Assembly (NCBI GenBank): GCA_963920635.1
Contig: OY987307.1
Span: 4,712,001-4,776,000, forward strand
Source: Pseudeuparius sepicola
Lineage: Eukaryota > Arthropoda > Insecta > Coleoptera > Anthribidae
Direction: 5' to 3'
DNA: 64,000 nt
Every line of letters begins with the position of its first letter. Within the stretch, counting starts at the first letter, position 1. Positions 34,427-45,431 of this stretch are shown here, piece by piece. Position numbers and translations under genes: made by a program. Below the pieces are notes generated by a model. The model was given only the letters and a program-made list of their open reading frames with translations. It did no database searches and was not told the DNA's origin.

Positions 34427-35606
34427 ATATACAGGGTGTTTCATCTTAAGTGCGAACACAAAAATAGGCCACAAAAAACTCTACGTTGGTGCAAAATTTC
34501 AGGTCTTAATGTCAATTTTCAAGGCCTACTACAAATTTTTTTCTAGTAAAAAATGACGAAAACCACTTAGCGATTTTTTTATTTAAAATCTGACACCACA
34601 GCGTTAATAAGAACAACCTAAAACCCCCGTATACCAAATTTGAACAAAAAATATACAGGGAGTTCCATTCTGCAGGGTGTCAAAATTGAGCAAAATAGGA
34701 ATTTTAAAGGCATCTGGAGAGTCAAGTGTGCCATGGAATCCCGTCAAAACAAATGAATGATCAACAGGACTACTTAAAGTGTTGGTGTGCAAAGATTCAA
34801 TACAAAAATGTACAGGGTCTTTTTTTCTGGGCGATGTCAAAATGGTCAGGAGTGCTCTGGAATCATTTAATAAATATTAATAAATACAGAAGCAATTTAT
34901 TTCTTTACATCATCCAACCAACAAATAAAAACAATTCAAATTGTTTGACCTCTTTCAATAAAGTCACTGTCTAAGATGATACATTTTCTGTGTGTTTCCT
35001 GTTGTGGCACACCAGCCACCTTAACATATATGGACTTAGTGACCGGCAGGCTTCTGTATTTTTTAGACTTAGTTCGTTTGTAATGTCTGGGGTGGTTTTG
35101 ATATACTCGATTTTTGACCTGTATAAAGTTTAAAAAATTCAGCATTTCGAGTTGCTACAGAGAAGAACACCTTGTATATTTTTTATTGGATCTTTGCACA
35201 TCGACACTGTGAGTGGTCCTGTTCATCATCCAACTGTTTCGAAGTAATTCCATGGCACACTTGACTCGCCAGATGAGTATAAAATTTCTATTTTGCTCAA
35301 CTTTCACACCCTGCAGAATGGAACTCCCTGTATAGTTTTTGTTAAAATTTGGTATACGGGGGTTTTAGGTTGTTCTGATTAACGCTGTGGTGTCAGATTT
35401 TAAATAAAAAAATCGCTAAATGGTTTTCGTAATTTTTAACTAGAAAAAAAAATTTGTAGTAGGCCTTGAAAATTGACATTAAGACCTGCAATTTTGCACC
35501 AACGTAGAGTTTTTTGTGGCCTATTTTTAGAAAAAAACGCGGCTAAAATCGGATGGAGAATACAAATTTTACGGCGTGTTCGCACTTAAGATGAAACGTC
35601 CTGTAT
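34427..35606. mobile_element. Long-inverted-repeat element, family C
   Basis: Starts TATACAGGGTGTTTCATC and ends GATGAAACGTCCTGTATA. The arms (about 34427-34800 and 35160-35606) share AGTGCGAACAC, CTCTACGTTGGTGCAAAAT, AATTTTCAAGGCCTACTACA, ATACAGGGAGTTCCATTCTG and TCAAGTGTGCCATGGAAT, inverted. A partial copy sits at 59285-59985. Its right end shares TATA with the left end of the next element. Confidence 0.8.
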
Positions 35607-36778
35607 ACAGGGTGTCCGGAAAGTATGGGGCAATCTTACAGGAGCAGGTAGGGGACGTCAAAATATTACGATTGAGCTTTACCACTACGGGTCAGATCTC
35701 AATACTTACTGAGATACAGTGCGTTGTAACTCTTTTTTTCAAATTGAATTATGGCAATATCTCCCAAACTAATCAAGCTGTTGAACTGAAATTTGGCACT
35801 GCTGTGTTTTTGGCGATGGAGAATAAGCTGAAAATGTCAATTTCGCCGTATCTCACAGAGGGCGCCACTTGCGCTGTTTTTGGCTCGTGCTTTTACTCGT
35901 AACTTTTTTGAGGTTATGTTTTTGGTCCTGCAGGTCTATCATTTTAGTGCATCTTTTCACTCTGCAAGAAAAAGGTACTCTTGTTTCATAACGATAAAGT
36001 CAACCGTTTGCGTTGAAATTGCCAAAACGTGCCCCAAAACACCTGTTGAGTTCAATATTCGAAACATAAAATTTTCACCTACCGCTTTCAAGTGTTTCAT
36101 ATCAACGGTACCATTTGAAGTGAAAAAAAATCCCTATGAACAAAGTACCAAAAATTATTCGCTTTCAAAATGGAAAGGATTGAATTTGACAAAATTTTGA
36201 CACGCTGTTTCAAGAAAACCAATGGTGTTTTGACCACTGCTCATTTGGCATTTTTTTCATCATTTTGAATGTACAGTTGATCTGTAATATTTGAAAGTGG
36301 TAGGTGAAAATTTTAAGTGTCGAATATTGAACTCAACAGGTGTTTTGGGGCACATTTTGCCGATTTCAACGCAAACGGTTGATTTAATCGTTATGAAACA
36401 AGAGTACTTTTTTCTTGCAGAATAAAAAGATGCACTAAAATAATAGACCTGCAGGACCAAAGAGATAACCTCAAAAAAGTTACGAGTAAAAGCACGAGCC
36501 AAAAACAGCGCAAGTGGCGCCCTCTGTGAGATACGGCGAAATTGACATTTTCAGCTTATTCTCCATCGCCAAAAACACAGCAGTGCCAAATTTCAGTTCA
36601 ACAGCTTGATTAGTTTGGGAGATATTGCCATAATTCAATTTGAAAAAAAGAGTTACAACGCCCTGTATTTCAGTAACTATTGAGATCTGATCCGTAGTTG
36701 TTGAGCTCAATCGTAATATTTTGACGTCCCCTACTTGCTCCTGTGAGATAGCCCCATACTTACCGGACACCCTGTATA
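35604..36778. mobile_element. Long-inverted-repeat element, family B copy 2
   Basis: Starts TATACAGGGTGTCCGGAAAG and ends CCGGACACCCTGTATA. The arms, each about 500 bp, include GAGCAGGTAGGGGACGTC, GAACTGAAATTTGGCACTGC, CTCACAGAGGGCGCCACTTG and CGTAACTTTTTTGAGGTTAT. The peptides read from both strands (SGKYGA.., ARAFTRNFFEV..) are the same arm in opposite orientation and not genes. The element abuts family C at a shared TATA, implying TATA target duplication or targeting. Confidence 0.85.
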
Positions 36779-36784
36779 GTCGTG

Positions 36785-37190
36785 CATGGAACAGAAATCA
36801 ATTAATAATAATAATAATAATCTTTATTTGAGAGAAAGACACAAGACAGTGTACATTAAATCAAATCGGCGTCAATACAAATGGCTGCCCGAGCACCCAA
36901 AACAGTCTCGGTTTCTAACTTATTAAGATATTAAGAGCCGCAGTACCTGTGATTTAAACAGTTTAAGTTCCGAGATAGCTTTTATGCGCTGAGACAGTTT
37001 ATTAAAAAACTCGAGACAGGTATATGTTGGCTGTTTTTCTGTTAAAGCCAATCGATGGCTTGGCAGAATGAAGTTGAGATTCCTGGTGTTGTAAACATTG
37101 GATTGCAGGTGAATTTGAAATTTAGAGCTTTGTCTGTCAAACACCAGACAGTGATACAAACAGCTCATGGTTGTTAGAATATGGCCGACG
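36785..37190 (-). mobile_element. LINE fragment: reverse-transcriptase protein C-terminus plus (ATT)n tail
   Basis: On the - strand an open stretch (37168-36923) reads NVYNTRNLNFILPSHRLALT, then EKQPTYTCLEFFNKLSQRIK, a pattern common at the C-terminus of Jockey/CR1-like reverse-transcriptase proteins (YNTRN...P.HRL...EK...Y.....FN.LP). Downstream on that strand the sequence ends in CAAATAAAGATT followed by a repeated ATT tail (about 36800-36820). The copy is truncated 5'. It lies just upstream of the final BLMH exon. Confidence 0.65.
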
Positions 37191-37392
37191 TCACAGTGTC
37201 TCCTTACGATATAACCTCATTGGGTTTTATATTTATCATACTTGACGTGGAATGACCGAGTGAAATACTGCAGTGTCGATGGATATTTTGCTGGGACTCC
37301 AACAAAGGCCTGCCAACCTAGTCGATACGCCGTTATATACTGTGTTTTAACCGAAACGAAAAGGTGACCGTCTTGTTTATTTCCCTCCCCAG

Positions 37393-37544
37393 GTTACATA
37401 ATAATGACGGCCGAGTGGTTCCGGGAGTTCACCTTCGAGATCGTGGTGGACAAGAAATTCGTGCCGGACGAGGTGATGCGCGTTTTCGAGCAGGAGCCGA
37501 TCGTGCTGCCCGCCTGGGACCCGATGGGCACGCTGGCCGTGTAA
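37393..37544 (+). CDS. BLMH: Bleomycin hydrolase, terminal exon
   Basis: Follows CTCCCCAG; the split Gly codon (G|GT) joins the previous exon in frame. It encodes GYIIMTAEWFREFTFEIVVD, KKFVPDEVMRVFEQEPIVLP, then AWDPMGTLAV and a TAA stop at 37542-37544. EWF..., EQEPI.LP.WDPMG and the C-terminal L-A are family signatures; the C-terminus lies in the active-site cleft in this family. The preceding intron is 8.4 kb. Confidence 0.96.
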
Positions 37545-37633
37545 CGTCGTTCTCGTTACCCGAGGGTTTTTTCGAGAGTTAGTCCCCCTCTTTTGTTTAG
37601 GTGGCGCTACTCGAGGGAACGTAAAAATATCCC

Positions 37634-38753
37634 CCGCCCGTCACAGCCACGAAACGGGCACCACTTAAGCGCCATTTTTTTTTAAATAACTTTATGCGAG
37701 TTTTGTAAAATAAAAAAAATGCTACGGCGGCTAGTTGTTTTCTATTTTTCTGTACAATTAACTTGAAACATCACACGGGGTGTTGAACTGACATTGTCGA
37801 GTGAAGCTTATGGCAAGAGGGGCCAAATGACACAATTCAAACAGTGCGGGGACACTCAGTAGTATAACTAGAAGAAAAAGTCGACATGAGAAAAGCCATT
37901 AGTATCATAGACTTGCGGATTATACAATGGGACAAATGTATATTTTTTTGTTTTTAATAATAAACACCTTGATATTTTTGGATATTTTAAAACAGCAAAT
38001 TTTTCTTATTGCATATTGATATTTGCATTTCCCTTTAGCAAGATATGTGGACCTAAATGTACAAAAAAGATCATTTAAATGATGGCAGTAAGCCACACGA
38101 AATTCAGTCAGATTTTTGATAGTTATACCCCGATTGCTGTAAGAAGTCCGAATTTTGTCAGATGACAATTTTCCACAAAAATCCCTAGTAATTTTTTGTT
38201 GTTAATGATGTCACCCATTGATTTATGGTGGCAAAAGTGGTACTAAAAGAGCATAATAAAATAAAAACCTTATTGCAGCCACGATTATACCCTTACAAAA
38301 TAACAATAATAATTATCATTAAAACTCATTTCAATAAAAATTTAAAACGTCATGTAAACACTTTTCATTTTGGTATTTTAGGCAAATTTAGCTTCGGTGT
38401 GTCAAAATGAAGGTGAAGGTTTTCCGGATTGTTCAAACTGGTTCTATCATTCGGCAGTGAAAATATTCGCGGGTTTTGTACGTTTCGTGCCGCCCGTCAC
38501 AGGCACGAAACGGGCACCACTTAAGCGCCATTTTTTTTTAAATAACTTTATGCGAGTTTTGTAAAATAAAAAAAATGCTACGGCGGCTAGTTGTTTTCTA
38601 TTTTTCTGTACAAATAACTTGAAACATCACACGGGGTGTTGAACTGACATTGTCGAGTGAAGCTTATGGCAAGAGGGGCCAAATGACACAATTCAAACAG
38701 TGCGGGGACACTCAGTATAATTAGAAGAGAGAGTCGACCCGAGAAAAACCAGT
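37634..38753. repeat. Tandem duplication of BLMH 3' flank with an intervening repeat
   Basis: 37634-37890 recurs at 38490-38746 (offset 856 bp) with only a few differences, including CCGCCCGTCACAG, CACCACTTAAGCGCC, ATGCTACGGCGGCTAG and AAGCTTATGGCAAGAGGGGC. Family D copy B (37889-38486) lies between them. The second copy is interrupted at 38753 by an element and resumes at 41209 with the same family D sequence, so the duplicated unit was 3' flank plus family D, about 856 bp. Confidence 0.8.
37709..37714 (+). terminator. Candidate BLMH polyadenylation signal
   Basis: AATAAA lies 165 bp after the BLMH stop in an A-rich run, followed by a T/G-rich stretch (GTTGTTTTCTATTTTTCTG). It is duplicated at 38565-38570 within the tandem duplication. 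No transcript evidence is available here. Confidence 0.5.
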
Positions 38754-39961
38754 GGTTGTGTTTAACGCAACAAATAAATCAGCGCTAGCTAGCGCTTTAC
38801 ATAGCTCTAACTAGTGCTAATATGCGTCGTTAAACGACCAATTTTTGATTTTGAGCAACATAACCTCCAATTTTGTGTTTTTTTTTTCCATCTTATAACA
38901 ATCTAAAATTCTACTGAAAGTTCAAGCTGTCTCGCATCTCACCGGATCAGTATAGGTAGATATCTCAATACGAAAGAATACCACTATTATATAATATTTA
39001 TATTATACAAATGCCCAACTTTCCATTTTTATAATTAGCTGAACTTTCTCGTCTCTTTTTCATAGCAAGAAAATACACAGAAAAAATAACCTAAAAACCG
39101 CCAGATCTAGCCTGCTAGCGCTACTTAGCGCTAGAGGCCCTGTATGACACGAAAAGTGACAGTTATTCGTTTTAACAGAGGTTGGACAACGATCGGATCT
39201 CTCTCTCTGGCGAGGGTCTTATTTTCCCCATGAAATTCATTTTGTACAACAGACATATATTTTTTCGCTCTTTCTAACATTCCCCTAGCAGCACGATGTA
39301 TCAAAATTGGATTTTAAGGTTAAGCTAACGACATTTAACTGCCATAAGCGTAGGTAGATGAGGGCACAGTTTAAAATGTATAAAAATATAGATAAAACCA
39401 ATAAATAGGTAAATAGGTTAGGTAGTAGTATGTTATTTGCAAAGCTTCACTAATAATAATTATCGAAGTTTGAATGGAAAAGTGAAGAAACATATAATTT
39501 CTTCCAAGAAAACAGAAATTTTAGGATATCAGGATAAACACATTTATTAAATTTTTGTAGGAGGGTGGTATATGTAGATAGATATGTACATAAAATTAAA
39601 CAAGGCTCTAGCATACCAACTAATCAAACTTTCGAATATTTCTTCAATAGGAATCATAGCTGCAATAATAATTATTCAGTTCATTTAAAAATAAAAAAGT
39701 TCTTTTAAATGGTTTTACTGTATGGTTTCGTTTCTTCAAACTCTCTTCTTATACCTACCATCATAATTTTAAGACAATTAATACTGAAATTTGTACGGAA
39801 CAAAAAGTTGGAAAGTTTTGGTAATATGAATCAACCAATAATAATAGGAATTAGGCTGAATAAAAAAATGAGTACCTAGGTATTTAATATCGATATATTA
39901 GTCTCTCATTCTTTTTTTTGTAAAATAAAAGTTAATAACTTTTTAATGCAAGAGAGATCAT

Positions 39962-40171
39962 CTACATTTCAATAAAGAAGACAACAGTATTTTTGTTTTC
40001 AAAGGTATATTGTAAGTAAATGGGAAAAACCAAACTAGTACAAGTTCTCAGACATTTATACATATTTAATAATGGTTCTTTCTTGCTAAAGTCACGTTCA
40101 TCAAACGTTGCAGGAGATGATCCTTTCTTCAGCACAACCTGACACTCAAAATCCATGTCACAGAAGTGAAC
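39962..40171 (-). pseudogene. THAP-like zinc finger, second exon
   Basis: After a TTTCACAG acceptor the - strand reads VHFCDMDFECQVVLKKGSSP, then ATFDERDFSKKEPLLN, to a stop near 39962. Joined to the upstream exon it gives KICE-VHF, the second Cys-x2-His pair of a THAP domain, and LKKGSSPATF corresponds to the family's LK.GA.PT.F end. It is probably the DNA-binding part of a transposase or a captured THAP gene. Confidence 0.55.
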
Positions 40172-40733
40172 CTGTGAAAGTTAAAGAACTATAAATTTAA
40201 GCTACCTAAACATAATAAAACGCTGCCATCAAATGCTATTTTTTTATCAGCAAGAAATTTGTAATGGAATATAAGCTCACACATTTAACTGACTACACAA
40301 AAAGGGTTCTTTATATTCCCACCCGTGTTAACTTCTTTTTTGTCCGATTTTGTTGGTCTTGGTGCAAAATAAAGCACCTTCAAAACTGCCTCTCTCTAAC
40401 ACATATACTTACATTTTTATTATTCCATCAAACGAAAAATGCCTAGCCCGGTCCAGTGTAAATATACCTAACAGGTTTTACCTCCTTGAAGGGCAAAAAT
40501 TTTAATTTTATCTCTTTAACATTGGGAAATTTTCATAAGAATTCTAATAGGGGGTTTGTAGAACCTTATGGACTTTTATTGAGAATAAATAGGTAGGTAC
40601 TAATATTTAATACGTATTAATTTAGGTATGTTATGTTGCTGATGCAGATTAAGAAAATTATTCTGCAGATTAAAATCACAGATCAAACAAAAAATAAAAA
40701 ACTAGAGATACTTATGTAATTAAATTTACTTAC

Positions 40734-40873
40734 CTCGCAAATTTTCGTATCATTTCCAACTCTCATGTTAGGGTATTTCATTTGCACCGTCGGGCTCGTT
40801 CTTCTGCGCTTTTTGGAAAGGGTGTTATGAAAAATTCATCCTGCTCAGAATTCTTGCAGTTTCTTATTACACA
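40734..40873 (-). pseudogene. THAP-like zinc finger, first exon, frameshifted
   Basis: The - strand reads CVIRNCKNSEQDEFFITPFP (the Cys-x4-Cys and F..FP landmarks of THAP), then KSAEERARRCK and a stop. A shift of one base at about 40775-40785 recovers MKYPNMRVGNDTKICE, ending at GAG|GTAAGT (donor at 40733). A 562-bp GT-AG intron then leads to the second exon. The stop and shift make the copy non-functional as read. An upstream stop lies 5 codons before the first Cys, so the true start is not visible. Confidence 0.55.
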
Positions 40874-41208
40874 AGATGTCACTTTTAACTGTTAACATTC
40901 CTTTTTGCAAAAGAAAATGAGCACGCTCAATAATTTGTCGACAGTTTTGTTGACAAACTGGCACCCGCCAAGATAAGAATATAATAAAAACAATGTTACT
41001 AGATCTGCCAAAATCTGTTGTCCAACCTCTGTTAAAACGAATCACTGTCACTTTTCGTGTCATACAGGGCCTCTACTTAGCGCTAACCAAAAGCACAAAC
41101 TGCTGTAATAATTGTTATAATAGCACTAAGTTAGCCGTGTACGTTTAACGCAAGTTAGCACAAACGTTTAACGCAAGCTAGCAAAATAATGTTGCGTTAA
41201 ACACAACC

Positions 41209-42330
41209 ATTAGTATCATAGACTTGCGCATTATACAGGGTGTATCGTAAAAGTGGGAAAAATATATATCTTTTTGTTTTTAATAATAAACACCCTGTAT
41301 TTTTTTGGATATTTTAAAACGGCAAATTTTTCTTATTGCATATTGATATTTGCATTTCCCTTTAGCAAGATATGTGGTTAGCCATGAAATTAAGTCAGAT
41401 TTTTTATAATTATACCCCCATTAGCTGTCCTCCTTTTGACTTTTTGCACAAGTGAATTTGAAGTGAAATGAACATGAAGTGATCTGATAGTGAAATGATT
41501 TTTTATTGGCAAATGGAACAGTGTACGACCATGTTGTCTATAATCTAACCCTTGAATGAATTATTCAATATTTTTCACCACCCAGAAACACTCAAAACCA
41601 ACACAAATTACATAAAAATCGATTTGCTGCGTGAACTGATCACTTCATAATCAACTGAACATTTGTAAAAGGAACACTCGATGTCAGCTGATGTGATCTC
41701 AAAGTGATTCGGAATCGATTTGAGATCACTTAAAACTGTAAAAGGAGGACGGCTAATGCTGTAAGAAGTTCGAATTTTGTCAGATGACAATTTTCCACAA
41801 AATCCCTAGGAATTTTTTGTTGTCCGTGGGTATAACATTGGAATATACGTCGCAACCAGTTAATGATGTCACTCATTGATTTATGGTGGTAAAAGTGATA
41901 CTAAAAGAGCATAATAAAATAAAAACCCTCATCGCGATTATACCGCTACAAATAACAATAATAATTATCATTAAAACTCATTTTAATAAAAATTTAAAAC
42001 GTCATGTAAACACTTTTCATTTTGGTATAACCAGCTGCTTTCGGCAGCATCAATGTGCTGACTCAGGAAAATTTAGCGTCGGTGTGTCAAAGTGACAGTG
42101 AAGGTTTTCCGGATCGTTCAAACTGATTCTATCACTTTTTGTGGGTTTTGTACGTTTCGTAAGTTTTAGTTATCTGCATTATCTGCATTGTTCTTGTTCT
42201 TGTTACTTTTCGTATTATTAGTAGTTATTCATTGTGCAAATGGGCTCGTTACTAACCTGAACTTATGACATAGTTGCATTTTTTCGCTGCTAACTTAGGA
42301 TGTCGAAATTACCAATCTACAGCCCTAGTA
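41209..42330 (-). repeat. Dispersed repeat family D, copy C, with a MITE inside
   Basis: Continues the tandem duplication: 41209-41421 matches 37893-38120 and 41754-42160 matches 38125-38487. The 330 bp between is a separate TA-flanked MITE. Family D landmarks are present in inverted orientation (TTAAAACGTCATGTAAACAC, AAGGTTTTCCGGATCGTTCA). Confidence 0.7.
41424..41753. mobile_element. 330-bp MITE with TA target duplication
   Basis: Ends GCTGTCCTCCTTTT and AAAAGGAGGACGGC are inverted with one mismatch in the first 14 bases and are flanked by TA on both sides, as expected of Tc1/mariner-type MITEs. The paralogous copy at 38120 lacks it. The interior has AAGTGATCTGA-type motifs. Confidence 0.7.
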
Positions 42331-42529
42331 AGGACTTCTTAAAAAAATGTACTGTATGCTAGATTATGACTTACTTTAGTAAATCAAAATAACAAAATGG
42401 TAAAAAATATTTAATATCCATAATTTTTACTTTTTCGTCTATCCAGGATGTATTCTTAAAAAACTGGTAGCAAGAAATTTTTAATATTGATTTACTAAAG
42501 TACTTAAGAGATAATGTAGAGTCAAAATC

Positions 42530-43690
42530 CTTACTAGAGATGTCAGTTGGTAATTTCGACATTATAAGTTGCCATCAATGCAGCAAAAAATGCAACCGGT
42601 TCATAAGTATATCTCAGTAACGAGCCCTTTTGCACAATGAATAACTACTATAACACGAAAAGTATCAAGAACATGAACACAGAAAACGAGTAAAACTCAC
42701 GAAACTTACAAAACCCGCGAATATTTTCACTGCCGAATGGTTGAACCAGTTTGAACGATGCGCAAAACCTTCACTGTCACTTTGACACACCCAAGCTAAA
42801 TTTACCTGAGTCCGCACCTAGATGCTGCCGAAAGCACCTGATTATAACAAAATACCAAAATGAAAAGTGTTTACATGACGTTTTAAATTACTATTAAAAA
42901 GAGTTGTAGTCATAATAATTATTATTGTTATTTGTAGCGGTATAATCGTGATTCACTTTTCGGTTAATGTTTTTTATTTTAAAGTGAACATCTTGGGGTT
43001 GGTTTAATTGAGAAATGGTAAAACGGGCAAAAAAATTCCATCCTAGGATTTGGTGGATCTATGATTTTGGATGTTTTTCGCTGAACACCAAAAAATATTA
43101 ACTTTTATTGATAGAGTCAATTTTTTTAAGAATTTCTTACTGGGGATGTCAGTTGGTAATTTCAACATTATAAGTTGGCATCAATGCAGGAAAAAATGCA
43201 ACCGGTTCTTAAGTTCAGGTCAGTGACGAGCCCATTTGCACAATGAATAACTACTAATAACACGGAAAGTAACAAGAACAACACAGATAACGGTAAAAGT
43301 CACGAAACGTAAAAAACCCACAAATATTTTCACTGCCGAATGTTTGAACCAGTGTAAATGATGCGCAAAACTTCACTGTCACCCAAGCTAAATTTGCCTG
43401 AGTCCGCACATAGATGCTGCAGCTGATTATACCCAAATACCAGAATGAAAAAGGGCTTACATGACGTTTTAAATTATTATTAAAATGAGTTGTAGTCATA
43501 ATTATTATTGTTATTTGTCGCAGTACAATCGTGATTGCAATAGGGTTTTTATTTTATTATGATCTTTTAGTATCACTTGGAAAACTTTTAGCACCATAAA
43601 TCAATGAGTGACATCATTAACTGGTTGCGACGCATATATGCCAATGTTATACCCATGGACAACAGAAAATTCCTAGGGATTTTGCGAAGA
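42530..43690 (+). repeat. Dispersed repeat family D, copies D and E
   Basis: 42530-42962 and 43135-43690 are two further + oriented family D copies in close succession, separated by about 170 bp of other DNA. Both have TCAGTTGGTAATTTC, ATCAATGCAG, AAAAAATGCAACCGGTTC and GAGTTGTAGTCATAAT. Copy D stops after TTTGTAGCGGTATAATCGTG. Confidence 0.75.
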
Positions 43691-43872
43691 ATAATTGGGA
43701 GGTCGAAGTTTTCCCCTGAAATATTACTGGAATTTATTAAAATAATTTCGCATTGTACTTTATGAATTGGCCTGTTTCACACTTTTTTTTATTTTTGATT
43801 ATGAATAAAACACGAAAATATTTTTTTTCTGCCGGGAAATGCCCTAAAAATGTTTTTGAAATTCAAATTCTA

Positions 43873-43896
43873 TGGGCCCGTGACGTCACGGGCCCA
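43873..43896. promoter_or_regulatory. 24-bp perfect palindrome with central CRE, near a CCAAT box
   Basis: TGGGCCCGTGAC is followed immediately by its exact reverse complement, with TGACGTCA at 43881-43888. GATTGGCT (inverted CCAAT box) follows at 43904-43911. CRE plus CCAAT is a classic promoter pair, but no gene or TATA box is identified beside it, so a transposon promoter or a chance palindrome remain possible. Confidence 0.35.
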
Positions 43897-45155
43897 AAAC
43901 GCTGATTGGCTACTGTTTTGCGACGTTGCACAATATATGGCAATATCGATATGTTTGTATTTGAAATTTATGAAGACTGAAGAAGAAGAAAATTTACCTA
44001 ACTTATGATATTTAATTTGATATTGATATTGGCAAAAGCGAAATAGACATAATACATGACCACAATATCAAAGGTCGGTACCACATTCGGCGCGGAGGTG
44101 CACGAGTGGGTCGAAAAGAGCAGAGTCCATAAAAAGAAATAAAAAAAAATTACCGCAATAATTTCAATTAATTTAATAATATACAAAAAACGCAATGTTT
44201 GTCACTTTTTTGAGTTAAAAGTTACTTGCAGAATGGTCACCAACTTGTAAGTTGTCCCAATCTAAATAAATCTAGCTTATAACAACATTTTGCCAGTCAA
44301 TTAACTATACATAATCTTAACAATCCTAATGTAATTTATTAACTTCAAATATTCTGACATCTTTGGTTGTTTCCGTTGATCTTCTTCATTGTACAATAAT
44401 TATTCTTAAAGCTAACTCTAGAATGTGTTTTCTATCATCCCCTAACATGGCTATCAAAAGGTTTTCCGAATGACCAACATATTCCTTTCAATTACGGGAT
44501 CTATCACTTTTTTCAGTTCTTCGGGGAGGTAGCATAATATTTGCTGATAATGCTAAATAAGTCCCTAGCACCATCCTTATTACAAGACCAATTGCATTTA
44601 ATTCCAAACCGGCATACGGTACACACTTTAACTTTTAACTTTTGCAGGTTTTTAGAAAAACATTTTTAGTGTTATTAGTTCAGTTTACATTAGAAGAGAA
44701 TGACAGAATGACATTACCATACCACAGATTGTTAGAAACAACACACAACCCACAAAACAACTACTTGTGTCTGTACAGTCGAGTTCGGACAACCGTTTAT
44801 ACAACTGTCTTTCTCTAGAGAATCGATTTCGATTCAATGTGCACATCTGAGATTAGAACGGAGATCGAATTTTTGGGGCTTCGATTACTAGTATAACCGG
44901 CAACGTCGCAAACGCAATTTCTTGCTCCAAATTAAGGCTGTGCGCCTGAATTTTCGACACATCACCATTGATGTTTTAGAACTATGTTAGATGGCATTTT
45001 GAAGTTTCTTGAGTCGACTCTTCTAGGGACTCTTAAGTCACTAGTGAAGCAAAATATAGTTCCACATTACCCGCTCTATTGACAAGTTTAGAAAGTGACA
45101 CTTGCTGACCTGTTTATAAAGGCAGAAGTGAAACTATATTCTCGATTAATATCTT

Positions 45156-45431
45156 TTGACCGTCCCTGCTTTTTTTGGGGAAATCAGTTGTCAGCGGTTG
45201 TTCCTCTTCCCATATCTTTCACTTGACGATGATATTCTACAGGCCGACTATGAAAGGGTGTGTTTAAGTAAGCAGAAAATAATTCGATACCAGTTGTTTC
45301 AAATTATCTATGCTGTATACACACATTTTCCTCGCCGGCAGCAAAATGGGGGAGTTTTTCTTCAGGGTCGCCAACCAACTTACGTTACCGACGTTTTAAG
45401 AGGGTTTTTAAAGAAAGAAGTACCTTATTAA
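45156..45431 (+). CDS. Unassigned 91-codon open frame
   Basis: The frame is open for 91 codons in AT-rich DNA and contains FLFPYLSLDDDILQADYERV and a basic C-terminal half. No family is recognised. It could be a gene fragment from a transposon or chance. No splice partner or promoter was found. Confidence 0.15.
   Translation: MTVPAFFGEISCQRLFLFPYLSLDDDILQADYERVCLSKQKIIRYQLFQIIYAVYTHFPRRQQNGGVFLQGRQPTYVTDVLRGFLKKEVPY

Larger units (their letters stand above)
38754..41208. mobile_element. Transposon with GGTTGTGTTTAACGCAAC ends and THAP remnants
   Basis: GGTTGTGTTTAACGCAAC at 38754-38771 is exactly inverted at 41191-41208. Longer subterminal inversions (AGCGCTA-rich DNA, GGCCCTGTATGACACGAAAA, GAGGTTGGACAAC) extend to about 39210 and from about 41010. 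The first copy of the flanking duplication (37895) shows the empty site. The target duplication is unclear, 3-4 bp at most. Inside, the - strand carries a broken THAP-type zinc-finger gene. Subterminal TAACGCAAGYTAGC motifs repeat several times. Confidence 0.75.

Noticed and set aside
35576..36770. Matching reading frames on opposite strands (GKYGA... and ARAFTRN...) that look like a conserved gene pair
   Set aside because: They are the two arms of one inverted-repeat element and mirror each other.
36923..37168. Host gene of 81 residues
   Set aside because: The motif order and the ATT-repeat tail fit the truncated end of a LINE reverse-transcriptase protein.
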